Source of the DNA: A37T11 sp964546645 | GTDB taxonomy: Bacteria; Bacteroidota; Bacteroidia; Sphingobacteriales; Sphingobacteriaceae | Assembly: GCA_964546645.1 (NCBI GenBank) | Contig: CAZJKM010000010.1 | Location: 1-49,882, forward strand | Reading direction: 5' to 3' | DNA length: 49,882 nucleotides | The notes under the pieces: model-generated | The model's database searches: none | What the model was told of the DNA's origin: nothing | What the model saw: only the letters and a program-made list of their open reading frames with translations | Part shown: positions 24,139 through 33,778 of the stretch, piece by piece | Layout of the letters: the number at the start of each line of letters is the position of its first letter | Numbering within the stretch: the first letter of the stretch is position 1 | Position numbers and translations under genes: made by a program

Positions 24139-24882
24139 TCATAACATTCCACCACAAACAGACAATACCTGCCCATTCACATAGGCCGAAAGGTCGGATG
24201 CCAGAAACAAACACACATTCGCAACATCTTCGGTTTCACCGGCACGCTTCAGGGGGATTCCCTGTTCCCAGCCGGCCACCACTTTCGGATCAAGCACATC
24301 GGTCATTTCCGTACGGATAAACCCCGGAGCCACTACATTGGTCCGGATATTTCTGGAACCAAGCTCTTTAGCCACTGATTTGGAAAAACCAATGATCCCG
24401 GCTTTCGATGCCGCGTAATTGGCTTGCCCGGCGTTCCCCTGAACACCCACCACCGAACTCATATTGATAAACACGCCACGTCGGTTCTTCATCATGATCT
24501 TTGATGCTGCCTTCGTCACATTGAACACCGATTTCAGGTTGACATTCAGTACATCGTCCCAATTCTGTTCGGTCATACGCATCAGGAGCCCGTCTTTGGT
24601 AATACCGGCATTATTCACGACGATATCCAACGTACCAAAATCAGCTACAATCGCGCTAATCAGCTGCTCTGCCTCGTCAAATTCCGATGCATCAGAACGA
24701 TAACCTTTTACCCGGGTACCATAACCCTTCAGTTCTTCTTCAAGCGCCTGCCCTTTCTCAACCGATGAAAGATAAGTAAATGCCACGTTGGCACCCTGTT
24801 CTGCAAATTTTTCTGCTATCTTCCGTCCTATGCCTTTTGACGCGCCGGTTACCAACGCGGTCTTTCCTTCCAATAATTTCAT
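24139..24882 (-). CDS. fabG: 3-oxoacyl-[acyl-carrier-protein] reductase
   Basis: FabG reduces 3-oxoacyl-ACP with NADPH in fatty-acid elongation. The 247-residue short-chain dehydrogenase has the cofactor motif TGASKGIGR, NNAG, the catalytic Ser in NMSSVVG and YxxxK in YAASK, plus the FabG-typical PGFIRTEMT and CGGML end. An ATG at 24882 gives the standard length. Paralogues of this family act elsewhere, so the name rests on overall similarity. Confidence 0.85.
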   Translation of the reverse strand: MKLLEGKTALVTGASKGIGRKIAEKFAEQGANVAFTYLSSVEKGQALEEELKGYGTRVKGYRSDASEFDEAEQLISAIVADFGTLDIVVNNAGITKDGLLMRMTEQNWDDVLNVNLKSVFNVTKAASKIMMKNRRGVFINMSSVVGVQGNAGQANYAASKAGIIGFSKSVAKELGSRNIRTNVVAPGFIRTEMTDVLDPKVVAGWEQGIPLKRAGETEDVANVCLFLASDLSAYVNGQVLSVCGGML

Positions 24883-24970
24883 TGCGTATCGATTCTTAAT
24901 TAACAAGGGCTAAAAATAAGAAGTTCCGGAGGAATTTACTCAACGAACCGGATAAACTTTCAGGATTTTT

Positions 24971-24995
24971 ATCTCTCATATGAGCGATCTCTCAT
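24971..24995. repeat. Short direct repeats with a palindrome upstream of the DUF3857 pair
   Basis: ATCTCTCAT occurs at 24971-24979 and 24987-24995, 16 bp apart, and CTCATATGAG (24975-24984) is a perfect palindrome. They lie between divergent fabG and the DUF3857 gene at 25040, where a regulator site would be expected. Confidence 0.35.
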
Positions 24996-25039
24996 AAAAT
25001 TTACTTATTTTTAAACGAGAAAGAAAACCAATCGATATT

Positions 25040-27070
25040 ATGATATCTCAGCACCCGTATGCTTGCCTGCGTGGCCTCTGCTTTTTTATCTGCTTCTTTA
25101 TGTCTCAGGCCTTGTTTGCCCAGGACAATCCCCCCTCTACATTCGGCAAAATCAGTGTTTCCGATTTTGAGAACCAGGTCTATGCGATCGATTCCTCTGC
25201 AAATGCCGTTATTCTTGCGGACGTGGGACAGGCTGAATTCATCGCGAATAGCAGAGCGTGGTTCAGTATCCGATATAAACATTACCGGCGCATACACATC
25301 CTGAATAAAAATGGTTATGATCATGCCAATGTGCTTATCGGTCTGTATATGGAAGGCGCTAACCAGGAAAAACTGGTTTCCGCAAAGGGAAATACATACA
25401 CGCTTTCTGATGGCAAAATAGAAACTACTAAACTTACGAATGATCAGATATTTACCGAAAAACAAAGCGCCAATCGGGTGGTCAACCGCTTCACCCTGCC
25501 TAATGTAAAAGAGGGCTGTATCATTGAATATGAGTACACCACTACTTCCGACTTTCTGTTCCGCCTTCCCTCGTGGGCATTCCAGGGGTCAATTCCCCGG
25601 CTTTGGTCGGAGTATACCGTCAGTATTCCTGAGTTTCTGGAATATGTATTCCTGGCCCAGGGATACCATCCGCTTCATAAACACGATACGAAAACCAACC
25701 CTGCTATTTATACGGTGGCCAATCAGACGGGTGTTAGTTCAAAACAAAATGCCGTATCGATACGCACAAAAGTGATCACCAATCGTTGGATTATGAAGGA
25801 CGTTCCTGTGTTGAAAGAAGAACCTTTTACCAGTACGCTTGCCAATCACATTTCCAATATTGAGTTTCAGCTTTCTGCCTATGCGCCGCCGCTGGCACGG
25901 CAAAAAATAATGAGCAGCTGGCCGGAAACCTGCAAAAAGCTACTGGAATACGAAACCTTCGGTGCAGATCTGGGCAAAGAGAATCGCTGGTTAGCCGAAT
26001 ATATCGGTAGTATCATTGATACTGTTCCGGGTCAGCTCGACCGTGCCAAACGAATTTACGCCTACATGCGTGACAATTATACGTGTACGCAACGAAGGGG
26101 TCTTTATCTGAGTAAAGCCGGCCTCCGTAACGTGGCAAGCGCGAAAGGAGGAAGAACTTCTGATATTAACCTGTTACTCACTGCCATGCTGCGCTACGCC
26201 GGGCTTGATGCTGCTCCGGTCATTCTCAGTACACGGGACAACGGTTACCCGCATATCATGTATCCACTGATGCATAAATATAACTATGTGGTGGTGGCTG
26301 TAAAAATAGAAGGAGAAAACCACCTGCTGGATGCAAGCCAGCAGCAACTCCCGTTCGGAACACTGTCCCCCGACTGCTACAGCGGCGTCGGACGTAAAAT
26401 AGATGCGGTCGGAGAGCCGATTGCCCTGTTTCCGGATTCGTTGATAGAGCGAAAGGTGGCTTCCGTCCGTGTGTTTACTGACGACCAAGGCAGACTCAGC
26501 AACGAAATAGACCAGTGGCCGGGTAAATTTGAAAGTATGCACATACGGACCAAACTGAAAGCAGATGGCCTGGAGGGCTTCCGTAAAGAAACGGCCGGCA
26601 AACTTGGCTCATCGTACACACTGGATCATGCCGAAGCAAATGGATACCGCACTCCGGACAGCAGCGTTCACATTAAGTATGTATACCATTCCAACAACAC
26701 AACGGAACAAGTTATCTATATCCAGCCCCTGCAACATGAGATCGCCAAAGAGAATCCGTTTAAGTCTGCCGACAGAAAGTACCCGGTAGAAATGCCCTTC
26801 GGCTTTGACAACACCATCACTTTTTCTCTGTACATACCAGATGGATACCAGATGGAGGAAATCCCTAAACAGCTGGTAATAAGCCTGGATGATGCACGCT
26901 CCTGTATATTCCAGTACCGGGTAAACCAACAAAACAATATGATCCAGATCAGCTCCAGAATTATATGCAAACGGGCTACATTTATGCCTGAAGAATATGA
27001 AGCGTTGCGGGCTTTCTTCGACCATATTGTGAAAAAACAAAATGAGCACATTGTCCTGAAAAAAATATGA
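25040..27070 (+). CDS. Exported DUF3857/transglutaminase-like protein without the catalytic triad
   Basis: A 676-residue exported protein (signal peptide to about 27, ending LFAQ) with the DUF3857 beta-domain (about 60-260), a transglutaminase-like domain (about 320-440) and a C-terminal beta-region. At the position where active members have Cys (usually GDC or GNC) this protein reads KGGRTSD, and the FNHVI His is replaced in KYNYVVV. It is therefore probably not an enzyme. It overlaps the next, apparently active, homologue by 4 nt (ATGA), suggesting a pair of which one member may be structural. Function of the family is poorly known. Confidence 0.82.
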   Translation: MISQHPYACLRGLCFFICFFMSQALFAQDNPPSTFGKISVSDFENQVYAIDSSANAVILADVGQAEFIANSRAWFSIRYKHYRRIHILNKNGYDHANVLIGLYMEGANQEKLVSAKGNTYTLSDGKIETTKLTNDQIFTEKQSANRVVNRFTLPNVKEGCIIEYEYTTTSDFLFRLPSWAFQGSIPRLWSEYTVSIPEFLEYVFLAQGYHPLHKHDTKTNPAIYTVANQTGVSSKQNAVSIRTKVITNRWIMKDVPVLKEEPFTSTLANHISNIEFQLSAYAPPLARQKIMSSWPETCKKLLEYETFGADLGKENRWLAEYIGSIIDTVPGQLDRAKRIYAYMRDNYTCTQRRGLYLSKAGLRNVASAKGGRTSDINLLLTAMLRYAGLDAAPVILSTRDNGYPHIMYPLMHKYNYVVVAVKIEGENHLLDASQQQLPFGTLSPDCYSGVGRKIDAVGEPIALFPDSLIERKVASVRVFTDDQGRLSNEIDQWPGKFESMHIRTKLKADGLEGFRKETAGKLGSSYTLDHAEANGYRTPDSSVHIKYVYHSNNTTEQVIYIQPLQHEIAKENPFKSADRKYPVEMPFGFDNTITFSLYIPDGYQMEEIPKQLVISLDDARSCIFQYRVNQQNNMIQISSRIICKRATFMPEEYEALRAFFDHIVKKQNEHIVLKKI

Positions 27071-28995
27071 TCCGAGAAAAAGCTGTTTATTCCGGGCTGT
27101 TTCCCGGTTTGCTGATAGCGATCCTCTTTCTGGTTCCGTTTTTCCCCATTGCACAGGAGCTGGCAGTCAGCCACATACCTGCGTCATTGACAGAAAAGGC
27201 GGATGCCGTTAAGCGAATGGAAGATATCCATTTTGAGATGATCTCTCCGGTCAATACGGTATTGAAACGACGCTACGCGGTGACGATTTTAAATGAGAAG
27301 GGTGCTCAGCATGCCCATATCGCACTCTCTTACAGTAAACTTTCTTCCATTAAATCCATATCGGGCACTTTGTTTGACGCATCAGGTAAAGAGCTACGGA
27401 AGATACGAAGCAAGGATTTTACAGACCAAAGTGCAATGGGCAGCGGTAACCTGATGGACGACCATCGTGTCAAGTCGTATAACGTGCTGCATCGCTCTTA
27501 TCCATACACTGTTTTATACGAATACGAAGAGTCTTATAATAACAGCCTGTTCCTGAAAAACTGGATCCCGGTAGAAGGTGACCGGTTTGCTGTCCAGCAA
27601 AGCCGGTTCCGTATCGTGCATCCTCCGGGACAGCCCATTCGTTTCAAAGCCTACAACTATGGCGACGATCCGGTAAAGCAAACCGAAAAAAACAAGGAAG
27701 TGCTTACCTGGGAAATCAATAATTATCCTGCCGTCGAGCGGCAGCCGATGGCTCCCGTATTCCACGAGTTGGTGCCTGCGGTCTTCACGGGCCCGGTTCA
27801 CTTTGAAATCGAAGGCTATAAAGGTGACATGAGCAACTGGGAAAGTTTCGGGAAATTTGTAGCTACCCTCGCGGCCGGAAGGGACGTACTTCCTGAAAAA
27901 GTAAAACAGGAAGTGCATCAGCTAACCAGCGGCTTAACGTCTGACTGGGAAAAAACAGATGCCCTTTACCGGTATCTGCAACGTAATACACGCTATATCA
28001 GCATACAGTTAGGACTTGGCGGATGGCAGCCTTTCGATGCGGCTTATGTGGCGGCCAATGCGTATGGAGACTGTAAAGCGCTCACCAACTACATGTACAG
28101 TCTCCTTAAAGAGGCCGGCATTCCCTCTTATTACACGCTGGTGCGTGCAGGCAACACTGCCCGGCCCATCATAGAAGACATGCCGTCGCAACAATTCAAC
28201 CATGTGATCCTGGCGGTCGTACCCCGAGACGCTGACACCATCTGGCTGGAATGTACCAGCCAGACGTTGCCGACAGGTTACCTCAGTTCCTTCACAGCTG
28301 ACCGCCATGCACTGCTGGTGAGTGACAAGGGGGGGAAACTGGTCCGGACCCCTCATTACGGGGTGAATGAGAATCTGCAAACACGCCATATTCAGGCAGA
28401 ACTAAATGATCAGGGGCAACTGAACATGACGGTCAATACCGTATATACCGGACAACAGCAGGATCCCTTACACCAAATGATTCATCATCTCTCTGCCGAT
28501 AAAATGAAGGAACGTTTGAACCGGGCGCTTGACCTGGCTACGTATGAAGTCCACTCGTTTAAACATAAACAACACAGTGGACGCATACCCCATATAGAGG
28601 AAGAATTGCAGGCCACCGTACAACATTATGCCGCCATTACCGGAAAACGGCTGTTCATCCAACCGGATATCCTCAGCAAACACAGCCGGCAGCTTCCCGA
28701 TGGACACCGCCGGTTTGATATTGAATTACCATTTCCATACCTCGATACGGACACCGTGGAGATCCGTATCCCTCCCGGATATCGGGTGGAGTCCATGCCT
28801 GACGACCGGGAGCTGAATAATGATTTTGGCAGCTATACGGCTCAGTTCACGGTACTGGATGATACCATCCTGTACTACCGGCAACTGTTGCACCGGAGCG
28901 GAAGATATCCCGCAGCTGATTATGCCAAGCTCCGCAGTTTTTATGAAGCTATCTACCAGGCGGACCGCAGCAGAATTGTACTGGTGAAAGAATAA
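27067..28995 (+). CDS. Exported DUF3857/transglutaminase-like protein, probably active
   Basis: A 642-residue homologue of the preceding gene, with a signal peptide (to about 30) and the same domain order. It keeps the transglutaminase Cys in AYGDCKALT and the His in FNHVILAV, followed by WLECTSQ. It may act as a protease-like or transglutaminase-like cell-envelope enzyme; no substrate is known. Translationally coupled to the inactive-looking partner. Its stop is 10 nt from the end of convergent rsmE. Confidence 0.85.
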   Translation: MIREKAVYSGLFPGLLIAILFLVPFFPIAQELAVSHIPASLTEKADAVKRMEDIHFEMISPVNTVLKRRYAVTILNEKGAQHAHIALSYSKLSSIKSISGTLFDASGKELRKIRSKDFTDQSAMGSGNLMDDHRVKSYNVLHRSYPYTVLYEYEESYNNSLFLKNWIPVEGDRFAVQQSRFRIVHPPGQPIRFKAYNYGDDPVKQTEKNKEVLTWEINNYPAVERQPMAPVFHELVPAVFTGPVHFEIEGYKGDMSNWESFGKFVATLAAGRDVLPEKVKQEVHQLTSGLTSDWEKTDALYRYLQRNTRYISIQLGLGGWQPFDAAYVAANAYGDCKALTNYMYSLLKEAGIPSYYTLVRAGNTARPIIEDMPSQQFNHVILAVVPRDADTIWLECTSQTLPTGYLSSFTADRHALLVSDKGGKLVRTPHYGVNENLQTRHIQAELNDQGQLNMTVNTVYTGQQQDPLHQMIHHLSADKMKERLNRALDLATYEVHSFKHKQHSGRIPHIEEELQATVQHYAAITGKRLFIQPDILSKHSRQLPDGHRRFDIELPFPYLDTDTVEIRIPPGYRVESMPDDRELNNDFGSYTAQFTVLDDTILYYRQLLHRSGRYPAADYAKLRSFYEAIYQADRSRIVLVKE

Positions 28996-29005
28996 TGTAT
29001 GATCA

Positions 29006-29713
29006 TCAGCGGTTCAGGAAGTTCACTTCAAAGCAGGTAGCCAGGGCAGCCGTTTCGGTACGCAGGCGGGCCGTTCCGAGGCTGACAGATTGGCAACCCA
29101 ATTCCTGTGCCTTTACGAGCTCGTCCGCACTGAAATCGCCCTCAGGCCCGATCAGTACAACCACCGGTTCACCGGCCCGGAGCAGGTTGGTCAGATACCC
29201 CTTTTCCCCATCCATACAATGAGCGATGAACAGCTTACCGTGTTGCTGGCTTCCAATAAACTCATGAAAGGGTGTGGCGGGATTCACACGGGGCAAGTAC
29301 GCCTTCAACGATTGCTTCATCGCGGCAACGGCTACTTTGACCAATCGCTCGGTTTTGATTTCCCTGCGCTCTGAACGGGCACAGATCAATGGGGTTATCT
29401 CATCGATCCCTGCTTCCGTCGCTTTCTCAACAAACCATTCAAAACGATCGGTATTCTTTGTGGGGGCTACAGCCAGGTGCAGGTAATGGTTCCGTTTCCC
29501 ATACATATCGCTGTGGGCAATGATGTGTATCAGGGTACGTTTAGGATGTACTTCAGCAATACGCCCGCTGTACAAGGTCCCCTTTCCGTCCACCAGATTC
29601 AGCTCCGCACCTTCCTGTAACCGAAGCACACGCGTACAATGGCGGCTTTCCTCTTCAGGAAGCGTGTAAGTCGGTTGTCCCTGGACAATATCGGGTGTAT
29701 AAAAAAGATGCAT
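29006..29713 (-). CDS. rsmE: 16S rRNA (uracil-1498-N3)-methyltransferase
   Basis: RsmE methylates U1498 of 16S rRNA. The 235-residue SPOUT protein has the N-terminal PUA-like part (HCTRVLRLQEG), the family AVAPTKNTDRFEWFVEKATE segment, and the SAM-binding knot VLIGPEGDFS and SLGTARLRTETAA. Length is normal. It is last in a DedA-ppa-CNNM-rsmE operon, 5 nt behind the CNNM-like gene. Confidence 0.95.
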   Translation of the reverse strand: MHLFYTPDIVQGQPTYTLPEEESRHCTRVLRLQEGAELNLVDGKGTLYSGRIAEVHPKRTLIHIIAHSDMYGKRNHYLHLAVAPTKNTDRFEWFVEKATEAGIDEITPLICARSERREIKTERLVKVAVAAMKQSLKAYLPRVNPATPFHEFIGSQQHGKLFIAHCMDGEKGYLTNLLRAGEPVVVLIGPEGDFSADELVKAQELGCQSVSLGTARLRTETAALATCFEVNFLNR

Positions 29714-29718
29714 GGGCG

Positions 29719-31035
29719 TTATCGCTCATCTACCATTTCATTTTCCTGTATCAGCAGTTCCAGTTTCACAAACTCAATGTTCTGCTGTGTTTTCTTCAGG
29801 ATGGTGAAATTGTATCCGTGAAACTCCTTTCGTTCGCCAACATCGGGGATCTTATCAAACAGGCTGCTGACCAGCCCGGAAACCGTGTCATAATCCGGGC
29901 TTTCAGGAAGGTCGTGTGGTAAGTATTCATTTACGTCATATACACTCGCGGCGGCATTTACCACATATTCCGTATCAGATACTTTTTCCACGATCGGCTT
30001 TTCCTCATCGTACTCATCCTGTATCTCTCCCACCAGTTCTTCCATAATGTCCTCCAGGGTAACCATGCCGGCTGTACCGCCGAACTCATCCAATACGATG
30101 GCGATCTGCATGCGCTTCTGCTGGAATTCCGCCATCAGGTCGTTGATCTTTTTGGTTTCCGGGATGAAATAAGGCTTCCGGATAATTTCTTTCAGTACGA
30201 GATCTTTTCGTTCCACCAGCAGTGGCAGGATATCTTTGGCATGGACGATCCCGACAATCTTGTCGATTGATTCTTCATATACCGGGATACGCGAATACCC
30301 TTCACTGATAATGGTATGCAATAGCTCTTCCTCCGGGCTGTCCACCTCAATGGCCGAGATCTTGGTACGGGGCACCATGATGTTCTTCACGACCCGCTCA
30401 TTGAAATCGAATACATTCTTAATCAGTTCGTGTTCGGCTATATTCAGCGCGCCACTTTCTTTTCCCTGCTCTAACAGGTACTGCAGCTCTTCTGAAGAAT
30501 GGTGAGACTCGCCGACGGGCGCGCCGAAACCAATTATACGTAAAAAGAAATTGGCAAAACCATTTAATAGCCAGATCACCGGCCTGAATATCAGATAGAA
30601 AAACTGCAGGGGCAGGGCGACGGCCATGGTGGTGCCCACCGGTCGCTGTATGGCTATCGATTTCGGAGCAAGCTCTCCGAACACGATGTGCAATACGGTG
30701 ATGATGCTGAATGCCAGCACAAGGCCCAGATTGGTGGCAATGGTACTGGTCAGTTCCACATTGAACAGACCGAAAAAACGTGCTACAATATCGGTCATCA
30801 CTGCCTCTCCTACCCAACCAAGACCAAGTGATGAAAGGGTAATACCGAGTTGGGTAGCCGCAAGGTACCCATCCAGGTGCCGGGTTATATGCTTAGCGAC
30901 CTTCGCAACATTGTTTCCCGATTTGGCTTTAATCTCAATCTGCGATCCTCTGACTTTGACAATCGCAAATTCCGCTGCCACGAAGAAACCGTTGGCAAAC
31001 ACCAGAAAGATTGTCCAAAAAATCTGCAGACCCAT
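29719..31035 (-). CDS. CNNM/HlyC-CorC-type membrane protein
   Basis: A 438-residue protein with an N-terminal DUF21 membrane domain of about three to four helices (1-170, with NGFFVAAEFA and FGELAPKSIA), two CBS domains (about 205-330, PRTKISAIE and LVERKDLVL) and a C-terminal CorC/HlyC domain (EDIMEELVGEI). CNNM-family proteins are linked to magnesium or cobalt export; 'hemolysin' is a historical name. It lies 4 nt downstream of ppa. Confidence 0.92.
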   Translation of the reverse strand: MGLQIFWTIFLVFANGFFVAAEFAIVKVRGSQIEIKAKSGNNVAKVAKHITRHLDGYLAATQLGITLSSLGLGWVGEAVMTDIVARFFGLFNVELTSTIATNLGLVLAFSIITVLHIVFGELAPKSIAIQRPVGTTMAVALPLQFFYLIFRPVIWLLNGFANFFLRIIGFGAPVGESHHSSEELQYLLEQGKESGALNIAEHELIKNVFDFNERVVKNIMVPRTKISAIEVDSPEEELLHTIISEGYSRIPVYEESIDKIVGIVHAKDILPLLVERKDLVLKEIIRKPYFIPETKKINDLMAEFQQKRMQIAIVLDEFGGTAGMVTLEDIMEELVGEIQDEYDEEKPIVEKVSDTEYVVNAAASVYDVNEYLPHDLPESPDYDTVSGLVSSLFDKIPDVGERKEFHGYNFTILKKTQQNIEFVKLELLIQENEMVDER

Positions 31036-31039
31036 GTGT

Positions 31040-31585
31040 TTATTGATTAGTTACAAAAACCTGCTGATACAACTCAATACTCTCATTAATAACTTTATAG
31101 GCAAATGACCTGCCCAACAGCTGCTCAATAGTAACATTTTTACGCTCCAGGGCTTTGTAGTCCTGAAAGAAACGAACAATCTCTTTCATCGTATGCGGCG
31201 GAAGCTCAGAAAGGTCATTGATATAATTCACAGACATATCATTTTTTGCCACCGCAATAATCTTGTCATCCTGCTCTCCGTTATCGATCATATGCATGAC
31301 CCCGATTACTTTAGCTTCTATGATAGACATCGGATAAACATCCACCGAACATAGCACAAGGATATCCAATGGATCTTTGTCATCACAAAAAGTACGCGGA
31401 ATAAACCCGTAGTTCGCCGGATACATGACGGACGAAAACAATACACGATCAAGCTTAATCAGGCCACTTTCTTTATCTATCTCATACTTGGCTTTAGACC
31501 CCTTGGGAATTTCGATAATGGCATTGACAGAAGACGGGACTTCGTCGCCGGGTGAAACGTCATGCCAGGGATGTGCGATATTCAT
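31040..31585 (-). CDS. ppa: Inorganic pyrophosphatase (family I)
   Basis: Ppa hydrolyses pyrophosphate in the cytoplasm. The 181-residue protein has the family substrate segment YPANYGFIPRT and the metal-binding DDKDPLDILVL. Length is slightly longer than the bacterial minimum. It is second in the operon, 15 nt after the DedA gene. Confidence 0.96.
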   Translation of the reverse strand: MNIAHPWHDVSPGDEVPSSVNAIIEIPKGSKAKYEIDKESGLIKLDRVLFSSVMYPANYGFIPRTFCDDKDPLDILVLCSVDVYPMSIIEAKVIGVMHMIDNGEQDDKIIAVAKNDMSVNYINDLSELPPHTMKEIVRFFQDYKALERKNVTIEQLLGRSFAYKVINESIELYQQVFVTNQ

Positions 31586-31600
31586 AGTAGTATTATGTAC

Positions 31601-32254
31601 TTATTTTTCTGCGTCTTGTTTTTCTCGTTTAAGACGTACTTTTCGTCTCAGATAGGCTGTTACCAATGGTAAAAAAGCGACAACAATAAAGCCGACAACA
31701 ATATACTCCAGGTAATTGACAATCTGCGGAAATTCGCGGCCCAGGAAATATCCTGAAAGGGTGAGGGATAATACCCACAACAGGCAGCCCACAATATTAA
31801 AAAAGATAAATTTTCTGAAATCCACCCTCACCACACCGGCGAAAATCGGTGCGAAGGTCCGCACAATCGGTACAAACCGGCCCAGGACCAGGGCAGCCCC
31901 CCCGTATTTATGATAAAACTCTTCGGCCATCACCACATATTTGCGCTTAAACAGCAGGCTGTCTTCCCGCTTGAACAACATAGGCCCGGTACGTCGCCCA
32001 AACCAATATCCCACGAAATTACCGGCCACACCCGCGGCTATCATACCCGCACACAGCGTAACGATATCAACGTCTATATTACCGGAAGCGCAGAATAACC
32101 CTGCCAGGAACAGCAGGTAATCACCGGGAAGAAAGAAACCGAAAAATAAACCGGTTTCAGCAAATATAATGAACAGCACCAGATAAAACCCGCCTGATCT
32201 GAGCAGGGCTTCGGCATCCAGCAGCTGTGTAAACGACAACCAGAGTTCTTGCAT
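31601..32254 (-). CDS. DedA-family membrane protein
   Basis: A 217-residue polytopic membrane protein with the DedA motifs FFLPGDYLLFLAG and GRFVPIVRTFAPIFAG. DedA proteins are thought to be lipid scramblases needed for undecaprenyl-phosphate or phospholipid recycling. It is first in the operon. The ATG is only 12 nt past a perfect -7 box, giving a very short leader. Confidence 0.93.
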   Translation of the reverse strand: MQELWLSFTQLLDAEALLRSGGFYLVLFIIFAETGLFFGFFLPGDYLLFLAGLFCASGNIDVDIVTLCAGMIAAGVAGNFVGYWFGRRTGPMLFKREDSLLFKRKYVVMAEEFYHKYGGAALVLGRFVPIVRTFAPIFAGVVRVDFRKFIFFNIVGCLLWVLSLTLSGYFLGREFPQIVNYLEYIVVGFIVVAFLPLVTAYLRRKVRLKREKQDAEK

Positions 32255-32266
32255 AAATATTTGTCA

Positions 32267-32274
32267 CAAAAGTA
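32267..32274 (-). promoter_or_regulatory. -7 box of the DedA operon
   Basis: The minus strand reads TACTTTTG, exact for TAnnTTTG, with TTTC 21 bp upstream. The ATG at 32254 is 12 nt downstream, so the leader would be about 6 nt. Confidence 0.6.
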
Positions 32275-32319
32275 CAAATATAAATAAGCTTTCGTGAAAG
32301 CAATTGCGATTTGATTGTA

Positions 32320-32363
32320 AAAGGTGCTTTCCGGGGGACTGGTATCCTCCGAAAAGCACCTTT
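32320..32363 (-). terminator. Terminator of the catabolic cluster
   Basis: AAAGGTGCTTT (32320-32330) pairs perfectly with AAAGCACCTTT (32353-32363), extended inward by partly paired C and G runs. On the minus strand T residues follow. It lies 21 nt beyond the last gene of the cluster. Confidence 0.8.
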
Positions 32364-32383
32364 ACACGCACTATAATAATAGC

Positions 32384-33778
32384 TTATTGCGCTGATTTAG
32401 CCAGTTCAAGCGCCTTCGTCGTCGTATAGTATTTGGCCAGCATGTTAGGTACCTCCCAGTCCGGAAGTTTTCCTTCCTTCAGGAAAGACAGGTACTTTTC
32501 AGTAACCTGGGAAAAATGCTGCTCATGGTTTGTCACCAATGACGGATCGATATTTATCTTATATAAACCACTTTGGTTTTTTGTAAAAGACAAACCGGCA
32601 AACTCACTGTCCAGTTGCTGCAGGGCCTTCGTCAGCGATTCCTCAAACGCAGCCTCATCCGTACTACCTGTACGCTCCGCGTACAACACCGGCTTATAGT
32701 TTTCTTCGGCTCCCTGTTTGATGATCAGATTCGCTTTATTGCCGCGCATAATCGAATAATGCGTATCGCCGGTACCTGCAGGTGCCTCAAAATTCCAGAT
32801 GACCGAAATCTTGGCATGTATTCCTTTCAGGGTATAAATCATTTCACCGTTAGAGTAAACGACCAGCTCTCCCTTTTCGTTCAGGTCTTTTTTCAGGTAC
32901 TCCGGCACTTCACTAAGTTTGGTAACCTGTTGAAATTGCTGCGGAGTAAGCACCGTAGGCCAGCGCCTTGCAGAAATAAAGCTGATGTCTTTCTTGTAAT
33001 CAATCACCTGTTCGGGGAAACTTTCCCATTGCACCATATCCACCAGGTGCGTTGTTACATCCACAATACCTTCCCCTTGCTGCGCCACATCAAAGAACCA
33101 GGCCGGGCGCACCAAAGGCTTTCCGGAAACCTGCTTAAAAAAGTAATGTACGCTCTCTTTGGTAATGGCAGGTTCTTCAGCCGAGCCGTTAACCATACCT
33201 CCGAAAAACTCAGGTGAGTGAGCCAGTGCCATCTGTAACACCGTATTGACCTCATAACGCTCGGTCATAATATCGTATAACAATACGTTCTTCTCTGCTG
33301 CCCTGTCAAAAGCCTTTTCAAGCTCCAGAAAGGAGTTGTAGTCAATGGCCATCGGCTTATCGGCGAGTACATGCAGGCCTGCTTCCACGGCCTGAAGGAT
33401 ATAGCCGGTTTTATCGCGGTTATTCCCGGCCAGCACCAGAATATCCCCTTTCTTTTCCTCCAGCATTTTCTGCAGGTAGTCACTTCCGGAATAGACCACC
33501 TGGTTCCATCCTGTCGGGTTATCTTCGCGGGAATTATACTGGCTGATCAGCGCATTGTAGGCATCCAGTTCTGATCCTTCAGGTGCATATACATGTACCG
33601 TACTGTCGACCCCGGGATACATTGATTTCTGAATCAGTGCAGCGTGAAAATGTCCCGGTGCCAGTGTGATCAACCGGTACTTTTTACTTCCGGAAGCATC
33701 TTCCTGCTTCGGACTATCACATGCTGATACAATTGCGGTGGCTGTCATCAGCGCTCCAAATACGTTTTTTATTTTCAT
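32384..33778 (-). CDS. Lipoprotein of the Gfo/Idh/MocA oxidoreductase family
   Basis: A 464-residue protein with a lipoprotein signal (IVSAC, Cys at about 20), so it is anchored in the envelope. The Rossmann part has the family EKP-like motif as ADKPMAI (near 140), then the C-terminal dimer domain with DVTTHLVDMVQWE. Members of this family are NAD(P) sugar oxidoreductases, and a few (GH109-like) use NAD to cleave glycosides. An exported member without a cytoplasmic cofactor supply may retain bound NAD. Its ATG overlaps the nagB stop by 4 nt. Confidence 0.88.
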   Translation of the reverse strand: MKIKNVFGALMTATAIVSACDSPKQEDASGSKKYRLITLAPGHFHAALIQKSMYPGVDSTVHVYAPEGSELDAYNALISQYNSREDNPTGWNQVVYSGSDYLQKMLEEKKGDILVLAGNNRDKTGYILQAVEAGLHVLADKPMAIDYNSFLELEKAFDRAAEKNVLLYDIMTERYEVNTVLQMALAHSPEFFGGMVNGSAEEPAITKESVHYFFKQVSGKPLVRPAWFFDVAQQGEGIVDVTTHLVDMVQWESFPEQVIDYKKDISFISARRWPTVLTPQQFQQVTKLSEVPEYLKKDLNEKGELVVYSNGEMIYTLKGIHAKISVIWNFEAPAGTGDTHYSIMRGNKANLIIKQGAEENYKPVLYAERTGSTDEAAFEESLTKALQQLDSEFAGLSFTKNQSGLYKINIDPSLVTNHEQHFSQVTEKYLSFLKEGKLPDWEVPNMLAKYYTTTKALELAKSAQ

